Shown: piece by piece, positions 26,340-38,553 of the stretch | How positions within the stretch are numbered: position 1 is the stretch's first letter | Layout: every line of letters starts with the position of its first letter | Source: Pelecanus crispus | Taxonomy: Eukaryota > Chordata > Aves > Pelecaniformes > Pelecanidae | Direction: 5' to 3' | Assembly (NCBI RefSeq): GCF_030463565.1 | Contig: NC_134652.1 | Coordinates: forward strand, 17,833,397 to 17,897,396 | DNA length: 64,000 nt | The notes under the pieces: generated by a model | The model's database searches: none | What the model saw: the letters and a program-made list of their open reading frames with translations, nothing else | What the model was told of the DNA's origin: nothing | Made by a program: the position numbers and the translations under genes

Positions 26340-27940
26340 CTTTTTCCAGCTTTCATGTGAATTCCTCCCACAAGGATTGTAGAGCTGTTTATCCCGCCCT
26401 GTAAGAGAGCTCCTCTTCATTAAAGGAAGCAGATTCCTTATTCTGTAGATCTGTTCTACCTCCCTGCAATTTACCGAGGGTGAGTGCAAAAAAGCGTGAC
26501 TTTCCGCCTGTCCTCTAAAGCAGGTATCCAACCCCTTCAGCTACTTCCTAGGTGGCACTTTCTCTGACGGGGCTGTGCTTTTAACCAAATAAGTGGATAC
26601 ACCTGTTACTAATACTTAATACTGGGCTTGGTATAGCAGCAGAAAGGATGCTTTCTGTTGCAACCCTTTAAATAACATATAGAATATGATTTTTAAGATG
26701 TAAAAAGTTGCTTTCTAAATAAAAATGTAAATATGTCTTCACGTCTCATGTGCAGCCTCAGTAGATTAATAAGGGTCTCTTGCCTAAACAGATCTTGGAA
26801 AGGGTCTAGCCTTGAAATTTCTTATCAACAAAGTAGTACTCAACATCTCACATGAACCTAATGGGGTGTTGAGGGTGATGATCAAAAGAAATGTAACATT
26901 CCAAAGCTGGTTTTCCCTAAGCGGCAGTAAAGTTTGTTTCCATTATGCTATGCACTTTTTAAGTTTGAATAATGCTCTAGAAAACTTAAAATCAAAATGG
27001 CCTGATTTCAGGATAGAGAAAGGGCTCTGAGAAATGATCCTTGACTGATGTAAGTTGCCATAAATCTTTCAAAGTCAATTGTCAACTAACATGAAAAGAG
27101 CAATAAAAATTTCCATCACTTTAGAGTTGATCTCGGGGGTTATTAGAAGATTTCCGGTGCACTTGTAACCTGGGCTCGAATAATGAATGGTTCTCTGTCA
27201 GTCATCCTTGAACACACCTATTTTCTTTTGTATACAGGGGCCAATCTGCCACTTGAGTACACTTGCCTGGTAAAAATCAACGTTATGTGCCACTGAAGGC
27301 TGTGGCCTCTGCTTTTCTGAGTAGCTGTCACATTTGGAAATTGCCTTAATTATTTTGTAATCCATACTGTATTTTCCTCGCCTTTTGAGATATTAGTATT
27401 TGCTTGTAATTGCACAATTAATGTGGCTTTAATGCAAGAGTTTCAGAAAACTAATAAGGGCTCAGGTGCTATCAATCTTGCTGAGATCTCTTCAGGAATA
27501 TGATGCAGTTTGGGATTAAGGAAATTTGTTGACACGAGATAAAAATTCCCATTGAATGGAGTCTTATTTCTCAAAGTCAGGTATTAGTAAACGGCTATAT
27601 TGATTCGAAGAAAAAAAAAAATCTGCAATTCTCTCTGACTCTTTCAAATGTCCCTGGTTAACTGGGATGTTTCCAGAAAGCTCTGCAATGGTGAATATTT
27701 TCTCTGCTCTAAAGCAGTGGCATTTTTAAAATATCAAAATAGTCAAGGCCAATAAATATACAATTTACCTAAAAAAATTTAAAAAGGTCTTAGGCATGAG
27801 AATCGATTTGGCTGTTCCATTTTCAAGAGGATAGTGGTTGAGGGGTTAGGTGATCCCCTTATAACCTTGTATGGCCACAGAGGAGAGAACCCCACCTCTC
27901 CTCTAAATGCTTTGCTCACCCAATACAGAAGGAATAGTGA
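26340..27940. other. Flank between VENTX and the A-B CpG island
   Basis: AT-rich, with short chance ORFs only. I see no exon, RNA gene or clear transposon. Confidence 0.45.
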
Positions 27941-27949
27941 TAGCCCTTC

Positions 27950-29500
27950 GTGCTGGTAGAAGCCAGAGTCGGGGGTATCGGGGGCTTGGGGGGGGAGGAG
28001 GAGGGCAGCACCCTCCGAGGGGACCTGCGGGAGGCCCCGGCCCCGCGCCAAACGGGGGGAGGGTGGGAGGGAAAGGGGGACAGGCACCGCCGCAGCTGGG
28101 CCCGGGGGAAGTGAGAGAGAGATGAAAGGGCTGCGGAGGAGAGAGGCAGAACAAAGTGCTCCCACCCGCGGAGGGGAGCTGCTTCCGTGGGGACAGGCTT
28201 TGTGCGGGGGCAGAGCCCCCCCCGAAGGGTAATAAGGGAGAGACAGGAGCACACCTTATCGGCGTCTCCACGTGTCCCGGGTGAGCTGTCTCCCGGGGGC
28301 AGCTCTGCCTGAGCCCTGCCGGGGTGTCTGTCCCCTCCTCCCCCCGATCTACCCCGGCCCCGGGGCTGGTAACGCGGAGCCGGCGCCGCTGCAGCATCGG
28401 GCTCCCCGCGGCCGCCGGGCCGGGGCGGGCAGCGGGAGGGCAGCGCCGGGCAGAGCTGGCCTGGTGCTGCACCTGCCCGCACCCGAGCGGGGCTCGACGG
28501 AGGTCCAGCGGTGCTCGGAGGGGTGGGGGGGGGAGCAGTTCCCCCTCCGTGGAAAGGTTTAGAGCAAGCCAGAGGCGAGCGGGGCTGCCGGGACAACATG
28601 TAGCGTTGCGATCGTTGCCACCATTTAAGCCCACGGGGGCTGTGGGGACCGCGCTGGGACAGCAGGGCTGCGCGGCCGAGCGGCACCGGGCAATCTCGGA
28701 GGTGGAGGCTTTGCTTGTGCGGCTCCCTGTAGTCTTGCTAAGGCAGGCCGGTTTCGTGCTAGGGGCGCGGGCTGGCCAGCGGGGCTAACGGGGTGTCCTG
28801 TCTTTGGGCGTATGAGCTGCAGAGCGGCCGGCGAGGGAGAAGCCCCGGCTCTCTTTGAAAAGGTGCTAATGATCACTTAACATAATGACTCCTTGGCCGC
28901 ATGTATACTCAAACAAGCACACGAAATGCCTTGCCAGTGTTTTGATAGCGCTAGCTTGCAAATATTGTCCCGTTTCCCCACAATTGCTCAAATGAACGCG
29001 GGAGGTGATGCTCACTTGGCTGAGTCCCTAAGGGTAGCAGGTTCCTCCGAATCTGCCATTCTGTATTCTATAATGTGGGAATTATTCCTCTTCTACCTGC
29101 AAAAAGTCGTCTTTCTCTAGCAGGCAACTACTATATTCCAGTGGTCTAGAAAACTGTATGTGAAACCATTTCACGTTTGCTAAAGCGGTCGAATTCCGTC
29201 ACTAAAACGCGGTTGCAAGTTTTATCTTTGATCTGGGAGGAAATAAACCCAAACAACCCTTCATGGTTTATTCCTGCTTGCTTGAATTTCTCACCTGCCG
29301 TCCTTTACCCCCGGCAGCACCAGAGGCGGGGCAGCGCCAGCGCAGGACCCCCGCACACGGGCAGTCCCTGGCCGGAGAGCGAAGCCGCCCCGCTCCGGCT
29401 CCGCCCCGCCGCGGGCCCGCAGGTGACCTCCCGGGAGGCTCCACCGGCGCGGCCGAGACCCCCCCCCCCCCCTTCGTTTGTAGCACCCCCCTTTGTGTCT
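27950..29500. promoter_or_regulatory. CpG island without a recognised gene
   Basis: GC- and CpG-rich DNA between genes A and B, about 1.5 kb and not continuous with either gene's island. Long ORFs exist on both strands (up to about 256 codons on the minus strand), but they overlap in several frames, are Pro/Arg/Gly-rich, and carry no domain I recognise. That is expected of stop-poor GC-rich DNA. It could be a promoter of an unseen transcript or a Polycomb-type regulatory island of the homeobox cluster. Confidence 0.5.
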
Positions 29501-29923
29501 TTAATCGCATCACAATAACCATCAGTACCGGAATGCTCGCCGGCAAGACAAAGCGTTGTCCGCAAGTCAGCTACAAATGGAAAAGCTGAGCCGATTAGCT
29601 GGGGAGGAGCAGCTTAATGCTTGTGCGGTGAAACTGCTGCAGCTCCCGGCCTGCAGGCTCTGGAGGAAGAGGCCGTATAACCTGGAGACTGGGCTCCCGG
29701 GGGAGGAAAAGGGGATGGGAGGGGCAAATTGCCAGAGCACTAACTTCAAAGCCTTTCTCCCCTGCAGTGCGTGCGCGGAGGGGCAGAGGCATGATTGAAT
29801 TAGCAGAGCGGTAATGGCAGGGAGCCGTCTGCAGCCCGCGCTCGTTAACGCCTGTCCCAATTTGGCGAGAGCAGCCAACAGGGCACTGGGAATAGGGCCG
29901 GGGTATTCCCCCCCTGCAGCTCC

Positions 29924-30071
29924 CAGACACGCTGGAGCCACTCCAGGGACCTCTTTACAAACCGGGTGAAGTTATTCGGCGTTGTGTGCTAATCGGGAGA
30001 GATCTCGCACTGGCAGGCCATTACATCTAATTGCTGCCCATTATCTCTTTCTTTGATACGCAATTAGATGA
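29924..30071 (+). promoter_or_regulatory. Candidate Vent-cluster enhancer: Smad composite plus GATA/TCF/homeodomain module
   Basis: CAGAC at 29924-29928, five bases, GGAGCC at 29934-29939, identical in layout to the copies in front of genes A and B. About 85 bp further on comes CATCTAATTGC (30024-30034), TTATCT (30041-30046), CTTTGAT (30051-30057) and GCAATTAGATGA (30060-30071). The outer two words form a perfect 11-bp inverted repeat. TTATCT and CTTTGAT start 10 bp apart, exactly as in gene A's promoter, and GCAATTAGATGA occurs there too. No TATA box and no coding exon follow, so it is either a distal enhancer or the promoter relic of a lost Vent copy. Confidence 0.55.
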
Positions 30072-30799
30072 CAATTAACTTGATAAATCCCACCGAAGCG
30101 GGGGCAGGAGGGAAGAGGAGAGATTTCTTGGTCTCGACTTGTTCCTCGTGCAGGCTTTATTACTTTTCCTTTATAACTGACACTTAAACTCCTAGGCCTC
30201 GACGTAGTGTTACCTTCTAACAGTACTTAGTAGGCAGCTAATCCCGGGAGCTGGTATTCAGGTAGGTTAAGTGCTGCAATTCTTGTTTTAGTGCTCAGTT
30301 ATTCTGCCCGGGCAATTCTGAACAACTGTGGAGGTGTCACAAGTCCTCAGGCAACGCGGTGATGGTGTGCATGGGGGAATTCAAGTACTATTTTGTTTGG
30401 AGCTAAGTTGTACTTAGCTTATCTAGGCGCTTTGTCCATTAGTTGCGCAAAGAACTGAACGAGATCTCCCCGATAAATCGTTTTTAATGCAAAGCGCGTT
30501 TGCTCCCGCAGCTGATGCCTAGGGATACCCGGGCTTGCAGCGTGTGAGCCGGGAGGGTGCAGCGCTGCCGAGTGAGTCAGTAGCGTTTGTTATTTATGGT
30601 GTGTTAGCCCGCATTGTTCCCGTGGGCAAAGGAGCGACCGGGTGATGGCCCTGTTAGTGTTCACGGGTACTTCAAACAGAAAAGCGTCTATTCCGAAACA
30701 ATCGATCTCGCTGATGCCTAATTGACTATCTAATAGCACCTATCAGGACATCAAAGGAGGCGCTGAATAACCTAGTTAGCATTTCCAAAGGGGAGCAGT

Positions 30800-31010
30800 G
30801 GAGGGTACAAACAGTGATCAATTGTCCCACCGGCCGCGGGCGGGGAGCCGCCCCTCGGCCCCCGGGCCGCCCGGGGAAGGGGCCGGGGCTTGGGCCCCGG
30901 GCCCCGGGACTGGCTCCACTCCTCGGCTCTTGTGTGGCCCCGGCCGGAGCAGGGCAACGCACCTTGTCTTGCTGCGCTTCCAGCAATGTGAACTTCGTTC
31001 CCTGCAGTAA
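30800..31010. other. Short GC-rich island
   Basis: A block of GGCCCC/GGGGCC-type sequence of about 150-200 bp, flanked by ordinary sequence. No coding exon is recognised and its function is unknown. Confidence 0.35.
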
Positions 31011-34000
31011 GGCAGCTTACTCACCTCTGAAGGGCTGCCACGGGCTCCCTCCTGAAAAAACCTGCTGCCCGTTCGTGCAGCTGAACATAGTGGGGTTTGG
31101 GTGTGTTTGGTGTTTAGGTTTTTCTCCCCCGGGGGGCTGGGTGGCGTTGCAGTCGTTCTTACTGCATCCTCTATCATCCCTACTTCTCCAGTTTTGTCAA
31201 GAAGACTTTGAAATCTCTGTGCTTTTCAGAAAGATAAATGAGATCGGCCTATGATGGAGCCAGTAACTTAGTAGCCCAGCAGGTCCTGTGACCTCGTACA
31301 TCAGCTCTTAATCTATGATAAATGCTAAGATAGATTGCTTAGTATACCATTTTTTCAGGGACTACTTGTTACAAACACGGCTAGTAGAAGGAAATTTGGA
31401 ACCTGAAGATTTGCCCCATTATGCTAGAAAGTATTTTTCTTGAGAAGGATTATTCTTCTGTTTTCCAGTTTATGGCCATTTTTTTCTTATTGCTGTCACA
31501 CAAAAACAGCTGGGGTGATATGTTGAAGGACTTGGCACACAAAAAGCATTCTTGGGGAGTACAAGTACTTCAGCTTCTAGTAAAGGGTGAGCTTCTAGTA
31601 ACTGGTGCAGGAAACATTGCAGCCTAGACAATGGGCTGAGCCTTCCCCCCAACAATACCTTCATGCATGTAGACCTGCTATAGTCCTGCCTGTTCTCGTG
31701 GGCTTATACTTTGTGTGTGTGCACAAAGCCCCAAAAGAAATATTCCCATTGTGTACCAGTGAGATAAATCTACCATTTGTCCCTAGAAGTCTTGTGGAGT
31801 TCACATGAAAAGAGCACTTTTTCCTGATGACCTTAACTGTAATTCTCACATCCTGGCATTAATCACTGCACCTAAGCTTCAGGGTATCATACTGAATTAC
31901 AAATGCACGTAAGTTACCAGCAAATTTCTTGAAGCAAGCATGTTTCTTATGGTTGTAAGGCTTACATGCAAATGCAAAACAACAAATATTTTGAAATATG
32001 ATCTGGAAAAATAGGTCCACTCTATTGGAAAATACATGTATTTCCCAAGATTCTAGGGTATTCCCAAGTTCTGAGTATACCGAATTCTACATGAAAAAGA
32101 CATAAATTTCCCTAAGCATTTAGATTTATTTTTTGATTGTAGTTATATATCAATTGAATGATACAAAAGTTTCAAGTGATACAAAAGAATTGAGTGGAAG
32201 TAAATTTGTGTCTCCTTTAAGCACCATATTTCTGTGAGGTGAGGGGAGGATTTAACTGCAGCTGCAGAGCTTCTATCCACCCAGGGTCATCAAAGTTTTC
32301 AAGTTTCTCAAGCTGCCACCTCTTTCTGATGGGAGCTACAACAGCCACATAACACCTCCCATCCCTTCCCCATCTGTTCCAGGGTTTTGTGGTCCATGGA
32401 CGCAGCTATGTTCATCCGGGGTGGGGGATCCTAGGGTTGGGTATAAACATCTTATTCAACAGGCAGTTCAGATTGGATTCTAATTTAAAAAAAAAAAAAA
32501 AAAGTCAGTTTTCATTGACTTTCAGCAAACAGTGGGGTGGGCCAGCTGCTTCCCTGCATCCTCAGTCAAATGACAGGGAAATGGCAGCAGCTATTCAGGG
32601 GTACTAGCAGTTTCCCTCCATAAGACACATAATGTATACATGCAAATGCGCACAGTGGTCTTTTTGGGCACAGCAGTGAATGGTTTAATTACGGCGGTAG
32701 GGATGAAGTGTCCCTCCCTAGGTGGTAGTCCCTGGGTGTCACTGTGTGCCTGGGTGGGGGGACTGCAGGAGGCAGGGGACCAGGGGCTGCCTGGTTTGGC
32801 ATAGGTTTCATCTGCTGGAGAACCAGTGGGGAGGCCCCCCTGGGGGGAGCACACTGCTTGCTGAGCAGGGGTGTGCTCAGCTTAGGAGCTCCTGAATCCC
32901 AGTGGTTTTCAGGTACTGTTGCCAAACTTGTTTTTGGCAAGGCAGTCAGGCTCTGTCGATAGTATGCAATGCATTACAAGGAACAACTTGCTGTGGTTGA
33001 ATACATACATGGTGGAACCTGAGTTTCTCTGCTTGGATTTGTCCACGCATAGGGTCATTCAGAAATGCCTGCTCTGAAATAAGATGGAAAGAGTGAGTAT
33101 GGTGGTGCATTTGCTCCAGAGAAAGAGGGATCATACACAGGTAGATAGTTCAGGAATACTTATTAAATCCAGATGTTATTAAAATGAATGTCCAGGCACT
33201 TAGCTCTTTTGGGGAGCAGTGAGTCACCTATCCCTGTTTGACTGAAATATGTCCAGGAAATGCTATGGGGTTTAAACGCTCCCCTGTTACGGTGGTTTTT
33301 GTTGGGTTGGTGACACTCACAGGTATGTGTTTCTGACCCAGGGAGGGAGTCTGGTCTCCAGCTCAGTGTTCAGCTGCTTGGGCTTTTGTGCTGGCTTGGG
33401 CATATCGGCCAAAATTACCATCTTGTGCCAGCGGTAACTGAACCTCCATTAGTGGCTGTGCCCAGCACCCCGTAAGGAACAGGCCTATCTGCGTATCAGG
33501 GCTGTGCCGAGGCAAGTACAGCCTCTCCCATCCCTGCCCTTAGGGGCTGGTGTTGCAAGCAAAGCTCCAGGAGGAATCCAGCTCCTGGGCTCTGTGGGCT
33601 TGGTAAGGTGTTTGCGTTGCTTTACTGCCCGGGGCTTTATCTTGCTCCCCTGGGCTGGGATAAGCTGGTGTGGCCCTTGGGGGCAGGGGGGGGTTGATAA
33701 CGCACTGTCCATTCTGGTGACCATCGAGTTACAGGAACACTTGAAACAATGAAAATGGGTAGCACGAATATGATTTTCTACCCTGATCTCTCATAAATTG
33801 GGGAGTTTTGAGGAGAGTTGGTTTGGTTGAGGTGTTTGACTTTTGTCTTTCTCAAAAAAAAAAAAAAAAAAAAACCCAACAAAAAATCAACCCCAAAACC
33901 TCACATCTACTCTTACATGTGGGAACGGAGATTGTTGCTCTTTTCTTAGAAAGAAACAAGCTCCTGCCCCGTTAGACCCAGGTTTATGGTGCCCACTCCT

Positions 34001-34440
34001 TTCAGCTGTGCATGCTGGTGGGAACCCCGAGAAGTTTAGTGGAAACCGAGGTCCTGTCAGGGCATTCACCCAGTTACACGGATGGCGATTGTTTCCCCGA
34101 TCTTTAGGAATCTTTAGGAAGCATCGGGGATTAGAATGCATATTATCCAAGTACCGCTACTGCCAGTGGGGTCGTGGTCGGTGCAGTCTTTTTCAGTAAG
34201 GTGGCTAAAAGCCGGGTGTAAGTTGGACGCAAGAAGAGCCCTGACACGGGCTGAGCTGCCGGGATGCCCCTTTCCCCAACCGAGCTTTGCTGGGGAGGGG
34301 TGTCTTGGTGTCCTCCCTGCATAACAAGGGCATCGTCCTTCTCGGGAAGCGACGTGTGGATTGGGATAGTTTGAAGTTGATGAGGTGCGAGCTTCGCTGC
34401 TCACTTAGTGCTTTGATGGCTGACCTCTTTGGGAGATCAT
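31011..34440. other. Intergenic between the A-B island and gene B
   Basis: Mixed composition with poly-A tracts at about 32487 and 33855 and a GC-richer patch at about 32700-32940. No homeobox, no paired splice sites and no recognised transposon were found. Confidence 0.45.
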
Positions 34441-34454
34441 TGGCGTTTTCTGGC

Positions 34455-34480
34455 TAGACAGACGGCGCCAAGTTCAAGCT
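34455..34480. promoter_or_regulatory. GGCGCC / AGAC element upstream of gene B
   Basis: Tandem AGAC words (34456-34463) abut GGCGCC at 34464-34469, then AAGTTCAAGCT follows. GGCGCC is a Smad1/5-type site and AGAC a Smad4-type site. The 16-17 bp from GGCGCC onward recurs almost unchanged at 41546-41561, beside gene C's own Smad-type composite. It lies about 580 bp upstream of gene B. Confidence 0.45.
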
Positions 34481-34856
34481 GAGAGGGCCCGCGGCCCTGC
34501 TAACTCCATAGCCCGGCCGCGGTTCCCGGGGATGAGGGCTCAGCCCCGGGGATAGGGACTTCTGGATAGCGGCCCCCCACGGCTTTTCCCCGGGAGGCCG
34601 GTCTCCACAGCCCCCGAGGCGAAGCGCCCGGCGGCGGGGCTGGCAGGCGCTGCCGGCCTAGCGTTATCCCCCATCCCTGGCTGCGGGCACCTGCGCGATG
34701 CCGGACCCCGCGGCTGGAAACGCGGTGGGCAAAACCGCGCCGTTACCGGCACCGTCGGTGTCTTTAAACGCCCCTTTGCGGGGCTGGGCCTGCCCGTGCC
34801 CTGCCCTCCGGGGGCGAGGGGCAGGTTAGCACTTCAAGGGGGTCTCCCCGGCCCCG

Positions 34857-35035
34857 CAGACACGCTGGAGCCAGGGGCTGTAGACATTTGCCACACGTGT
34901 GAACTTTCCTCCTCGCCGGCAGCTGTTATCTCTGCTCGATTCCCACTTTGATGTGGGTTCACACTTGCAAACGAGCCCGCCCGGGACCTGAGCGCCCATA
35001 TAAGAGCGGGCCGAGCCCGGCGCTCCCCCAGCCCC
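34857..35035 (+). promoter_or_regulatory. Gene B proximal promoter: Smad composite, T-box, GATA, TCF words and TATA box
   Basis: Words in order: CAGAC at 34857-34861, five bases, GGAGCC at 34867-34872; GTGTGAAC at 34897-34904; TTATCT at 34926-34931; CTTTGATGTG at 34946-34955; TTCACACTT at 34958-34966; TATAAG at 34999-35004. This is the same series and order as in gene A's promoter, minus the homeodomain word. The TATA box predicts a start near 35030 and a very short leader before the ATG at 35044. Confidence 0.65.
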
Positions 35036-35043
35036 TCTCCGCC

Positions 35044-36528
35044 ATGAACCAGGCCGAACTCCCTGTGGCAGAAACCAAGCCCCACGGGGTCAGGCCCCAC
35101 ATCTGCTGTGCGGCCCCTCCCCGCGCCCCCACCTCCCTCGGCAGTACCCCCCTCATGGCCAGGGCCGAGCCCCGACGGGGGGGGTCGCGGCCGAGCCAGC
35201 CCGCGGACAGCGAGCCCTGCGAGGCGGAGCGGGGCCGCGACAGTCCCCCGGAGCCCACCGACCCGTCCCCGTCGGAGCCAGGTAGGTGAGGAGGGGACGG
35301 GAAGGGGAGGACACACGGGACCTCGACTCCCGTCGGTGCAGCGGTCCGGCAGGAGGAGGGGAGGCGGCGGCACCCCCCGGCCGGGAAAGAGACCTCACCG
35401 CCGGCCCTTCCCCTTCCCCTTTGCAGCCCCCGACGGCGGCTGGCTGAGCGCCGACGAGTCCTCGGGCTACGAGAGCGAGAGCGCGGGCGGCGAGCGCTCC
35501 GCGGCGGCGGAGGCGGGCGGGAGCCGCGGGCGGCAGCGGCGGGCGCGGACGGCCTTCACCTCGGAGCAGGTCTGCCGGCTGGAGAAGACCTTCCAGCGCC
35601 AGAAGTACCTGGGGGCCTCGGAGCGGAGGAAGCTGGCGGCTGCCTTGCAGCTCTCGGAGGTGCAGGTGGGTCCCGGAGGAAGCGGATCCTTGCCGCCCCC
35701 TCGGCGGTCCCGAGTCGGCCTCCCCTGCGCTGAACAGAGGCAGCGGTCTTCAGCTGCGTCTAGCAGGGGCTGTGGGGAGATCGGTGGGATCCCTCGGGAT
35801 TAGCGAGTTAACACTCGGGGAACTTGGGGGCACTTTCTACCGGGAGGTATAGAGGTTCCTTATTTCTTAATAAGGTAAACTGCTTCTCCTTGATGTACAG
35901 CGATCTGCGTAGACCTTGCAGTTTATATGCGGTCTTCAAGTGATTAATCTAAAATCGCTGAACACGGGACGCTCTGCCACTCTGCACTCCCCAGATCCTC
36001 TGCCCTCGGTTAACTAGGGCGAAAGCATCAGTCCAACCCTGTCAGTTCAAGCGGAGCAAAGTGGCAAAGGCAGCTGAGATACAGTTGTTCATAGTTTGCG
36101 CGTTATTTTTAAGCGAAGTCCCCGATTTGTCTCCCCCACCCCCTACCCCGTTCTTTTTTGTCACTCAGGTCAAGACCTGGTTTCAGAACCGGAGGATGAA
36201 ACTGAAGAGGCAGATACAGGATCACCAGCAGAGCATCGTGTCTCCTGCTCCGCTCTACGGCTACCCGCCGGCGACCCCACCCGCCCTGTTTCGGGATGGT
36301 CTCCACTACCCCCTTGCTCCACAGCACCAAAGACTCCTGCCTTTTACCCCGGTGCCCCCCGTGCAGTTCAGCTTCTCCTTTCCCGGATACGATGCATCGC
36401 AAAGCACCTACCGCTTTATGGCAAATGAGCTGCCATACTACCACCAATGCCTTCTTCCTCACCCTTCTTTCCATCCAGTTATTCAGAACAAAATGGACAA
36501 GCAATGCCACCCTGTGTATGCATTATAG
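35044..36528 (+). CDS. Gene B: second VENT-class homeobox gene
   Basis: Three exons: 35044-35281, 35427-35665, 36169-36528 (837 nt, 278 residues). An earlier in-frame ATG at 34948 lies upstream of the TATA box, so the start at 35044 (GCCATGA context) is preferred. The N-terminus lacks the FSVEWL motif of genes A and C. Residues 86-98 read LSADESSGYESES, an acidic Ser-rich motif typical of amphibian Vent proteins. The homeodomain is at about 116-175 (RTAFTSEQVCRLEKTFQ; VKTWFQNRRMKLKRQ, with Thr at position 47). The C-terminus is rich in Pro, Tyr and Phe (YGYPPATPPAL; VQFSFSFPGYD). It is a nuclear DNA-binding regulator by family. It lies in tandem with gene A, with the same intron phases. It matches the Vent family well, but which amphibian Vent it corresponds to needs a tree, so no symbol is given. 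Confidence 0.85.
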
Positions 36529-36682
36529 GGGAAAAAAAAAAGGGGGGGAAGGCAAAGGGGAAAAGTGTTGTATGCTGTAATGTATTATTTTGTGCTCAGA
36601 ATCTCTTGTCTGATTTGGAAGAGATGTTTATTATTTTAAGTTAAATGTGAAAAGGAATAATTTTATATTTTTACTAATTGCC

Positions 36683-36688
36683 ATTAAA
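36683..36688 (+). terminator. Candidate gene B polyadenylation signal
   Basis: ATTAAA, 155 nt after the TAG stop, followed by T-rich and TGTG sequence. A canonical AATAAA lies further on, at 36955-36960, and may be used instead. Confidence 0.4.
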
Positions 36689-38528
36689 ATTTATTAGATG
36701 TGATGCCACTCTCAGTAATTTTGGGTTTGATAGGCTATTAATTCTTTAAATATTAACAGTCTACTACCTTAATTAAAAAAGTAGCAGACCGGATTGAAGC
36801 TGCTGAAAGGGAACTGGAGGGAGAAAAGCAGTATCAGAAACTTGCTTTTGCCAAATTTCCCATGGTGTAGGGCAAGGTTATTAAGTTTAGTCTGAAACGG
36901 GCATGTTAAGAAACTGGTTTTCATTGCATATCCCCAGTCATGGAAAATACATGAATAAAATCTGAACAGAGTTATATGTGCTAACTCTATAAAGGCTGCA
37001 CTTGTGCAGTGTAAACAACCACGGTCACCTGAACTCTGATTTTGGGTAATGGGGAAGGATTTAGATGTTTTAATACATCTCACCTGACTTTCCTACACTC
37101 ATGCTGAGATAGTCTGTACGTTGTGTGTTTGGGAGCCTGGACCTTGGCAGTTGCATTGCACCGTGCTTTTGGCTAAGTGCATCCTCCAGGAGGAAGGATA
37201 AACTGTTGGTGATTTTCTCTTCTTTAATATTAATCAATGTATTGCTTTGCATTTCCAGTCCCATCTCCTACCTGAAAGCATCAGCTGTGTTAATTACAAA
37301 TGTTAATTAAGCTGGTGTGTCTTTAAACAGGCATTAAACAGTTCAAGCCTTCAGTATGGAATTTTAAAGTTTTACAATTACCAAAACAAATACTTTGTAA
37401 AAAAATCAAGCGCATAATTGTGTTCGGTTCATAGCCATATCATCTAAATGAGATTTTAATCTGCAAATTTGGCCTTTGATTCACCACTAAATGCCCATGA
37501 TAATTGCATATTTTGAGGCTTTTTTAAGTAAATTGAGTCCTTTAGAAGAAACATTTAAAGGGAGTAGCTCAAGTTTTTGCTTTATCAATCCTGAATTTTG
37601 CTGGTTTTTTAGTTCTTCCTGGGATCAGCTTTCACTCTCTCCTGAAAGAGCATAGTTAACGCTTCTTATTGATCTTTTAGACTTTAATGATGTTTCTTTA
37701 ATTCACCTGAAAGGTCTTCTAAATGCATTAGAAACTAAGTTGATTGCTAAATTTTCCCCCTCCACCCTCCAAGCCAGTGAGCCACCAAGAGTTTCGATTT
37801 AATAGCTTCTCACTTGTGAAAGGATGACTTGGAAGGGGAAAAGGGATTTTTTTCCAATTATGCTGTTCCAAGCCAGACGCAGTCTTAACTCCAAGAGGAC
37901 CCGGGTCGACATGTTGGAAGCAAACTTGCTGGTTGTTGGGGGAAGCAAGATGTTGAATTACAGGCTGACTGTTCGTTAACAGTCATGCTGCATCTTCCCT
38001 GCATTGTATAGTCTGTGTTCAAAGTGCCTGAGAAATGCACGTTGTCCCTTCAGCTGCCTTGCTGCATCTCGGAGCAGCGCTGTCCTGGTGTGACACTGAG
38101 GTGGTGTGTGGTGGGGGAAATTCCTTCAAGTGTCTCCGACCCTCCCCCCGGACAGGAAAGGTAGGGTGGCTTGAGAGCAGGTTCGGAGATATCCTCGCTA
38201 TGGCACGCTCAGGGATCTCTTTTTCACCAGAGGTCATAATCAGACAGGAGATGAGACACAGCAGGCAGGAATTTGAAGGGAAGTATGTCCCCTCCTGTAT
38301 CTCGATATCTCTGTTGTCTACCAAAGCCTCTTTTCAACTTTGCTCTCCTTAGCCCCACACAACTATTAATGGGAGGCGAGAGAGGGGAAGAAGGGAAAGC
38401 ACAGCTCAAGGCTGTTGCAGGTCCTGTTTGTCAACTTTTTTTTCTTATGCACAATCTCTACATGGAAGGGAGGGGTGGGGTTTGGGTTTTGGGTTGTTTG
38501 CGTTTGTTTTGTTTTTTTTTTTTTTTTT

Positions 38529-38553
38529 GGGGGGGGGGGTGGGTGGGTGGGGG
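38529..38553 (+). repeat. G-quadruplex-forming G tract
   Basis: Four G runs separated by single T bases (runs of about 11, 3, 3 and 5 G), directly after a long T run. This satisfies the usual G3+N1-7 quadruplex pattern. Confidence 0.8.

Noticed and set aside
27903-28686. 243- and 256-codon minus-strand ORFs and a 154-codon plus-strand ORF in the CpG island
   Set aside because: Overlapping open frames on both strands are expected in stop-poor GC-rich DNA. No splice pairing, motif or UTF1-like domain was seen.
30100-31260. Possible fourth Vent coding sequence after the orphan module
   Set aside because: No frame shows WFQNRR or other homeodomain residues; the idea survives only as a promoter relic hypothesis.
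34948-35043. Upstream in-frame ATG extending gene B by 32 residues
   Set aside because: It lies before the TATA box at 34999, so it would not be in the transcript predicted from that promoter.
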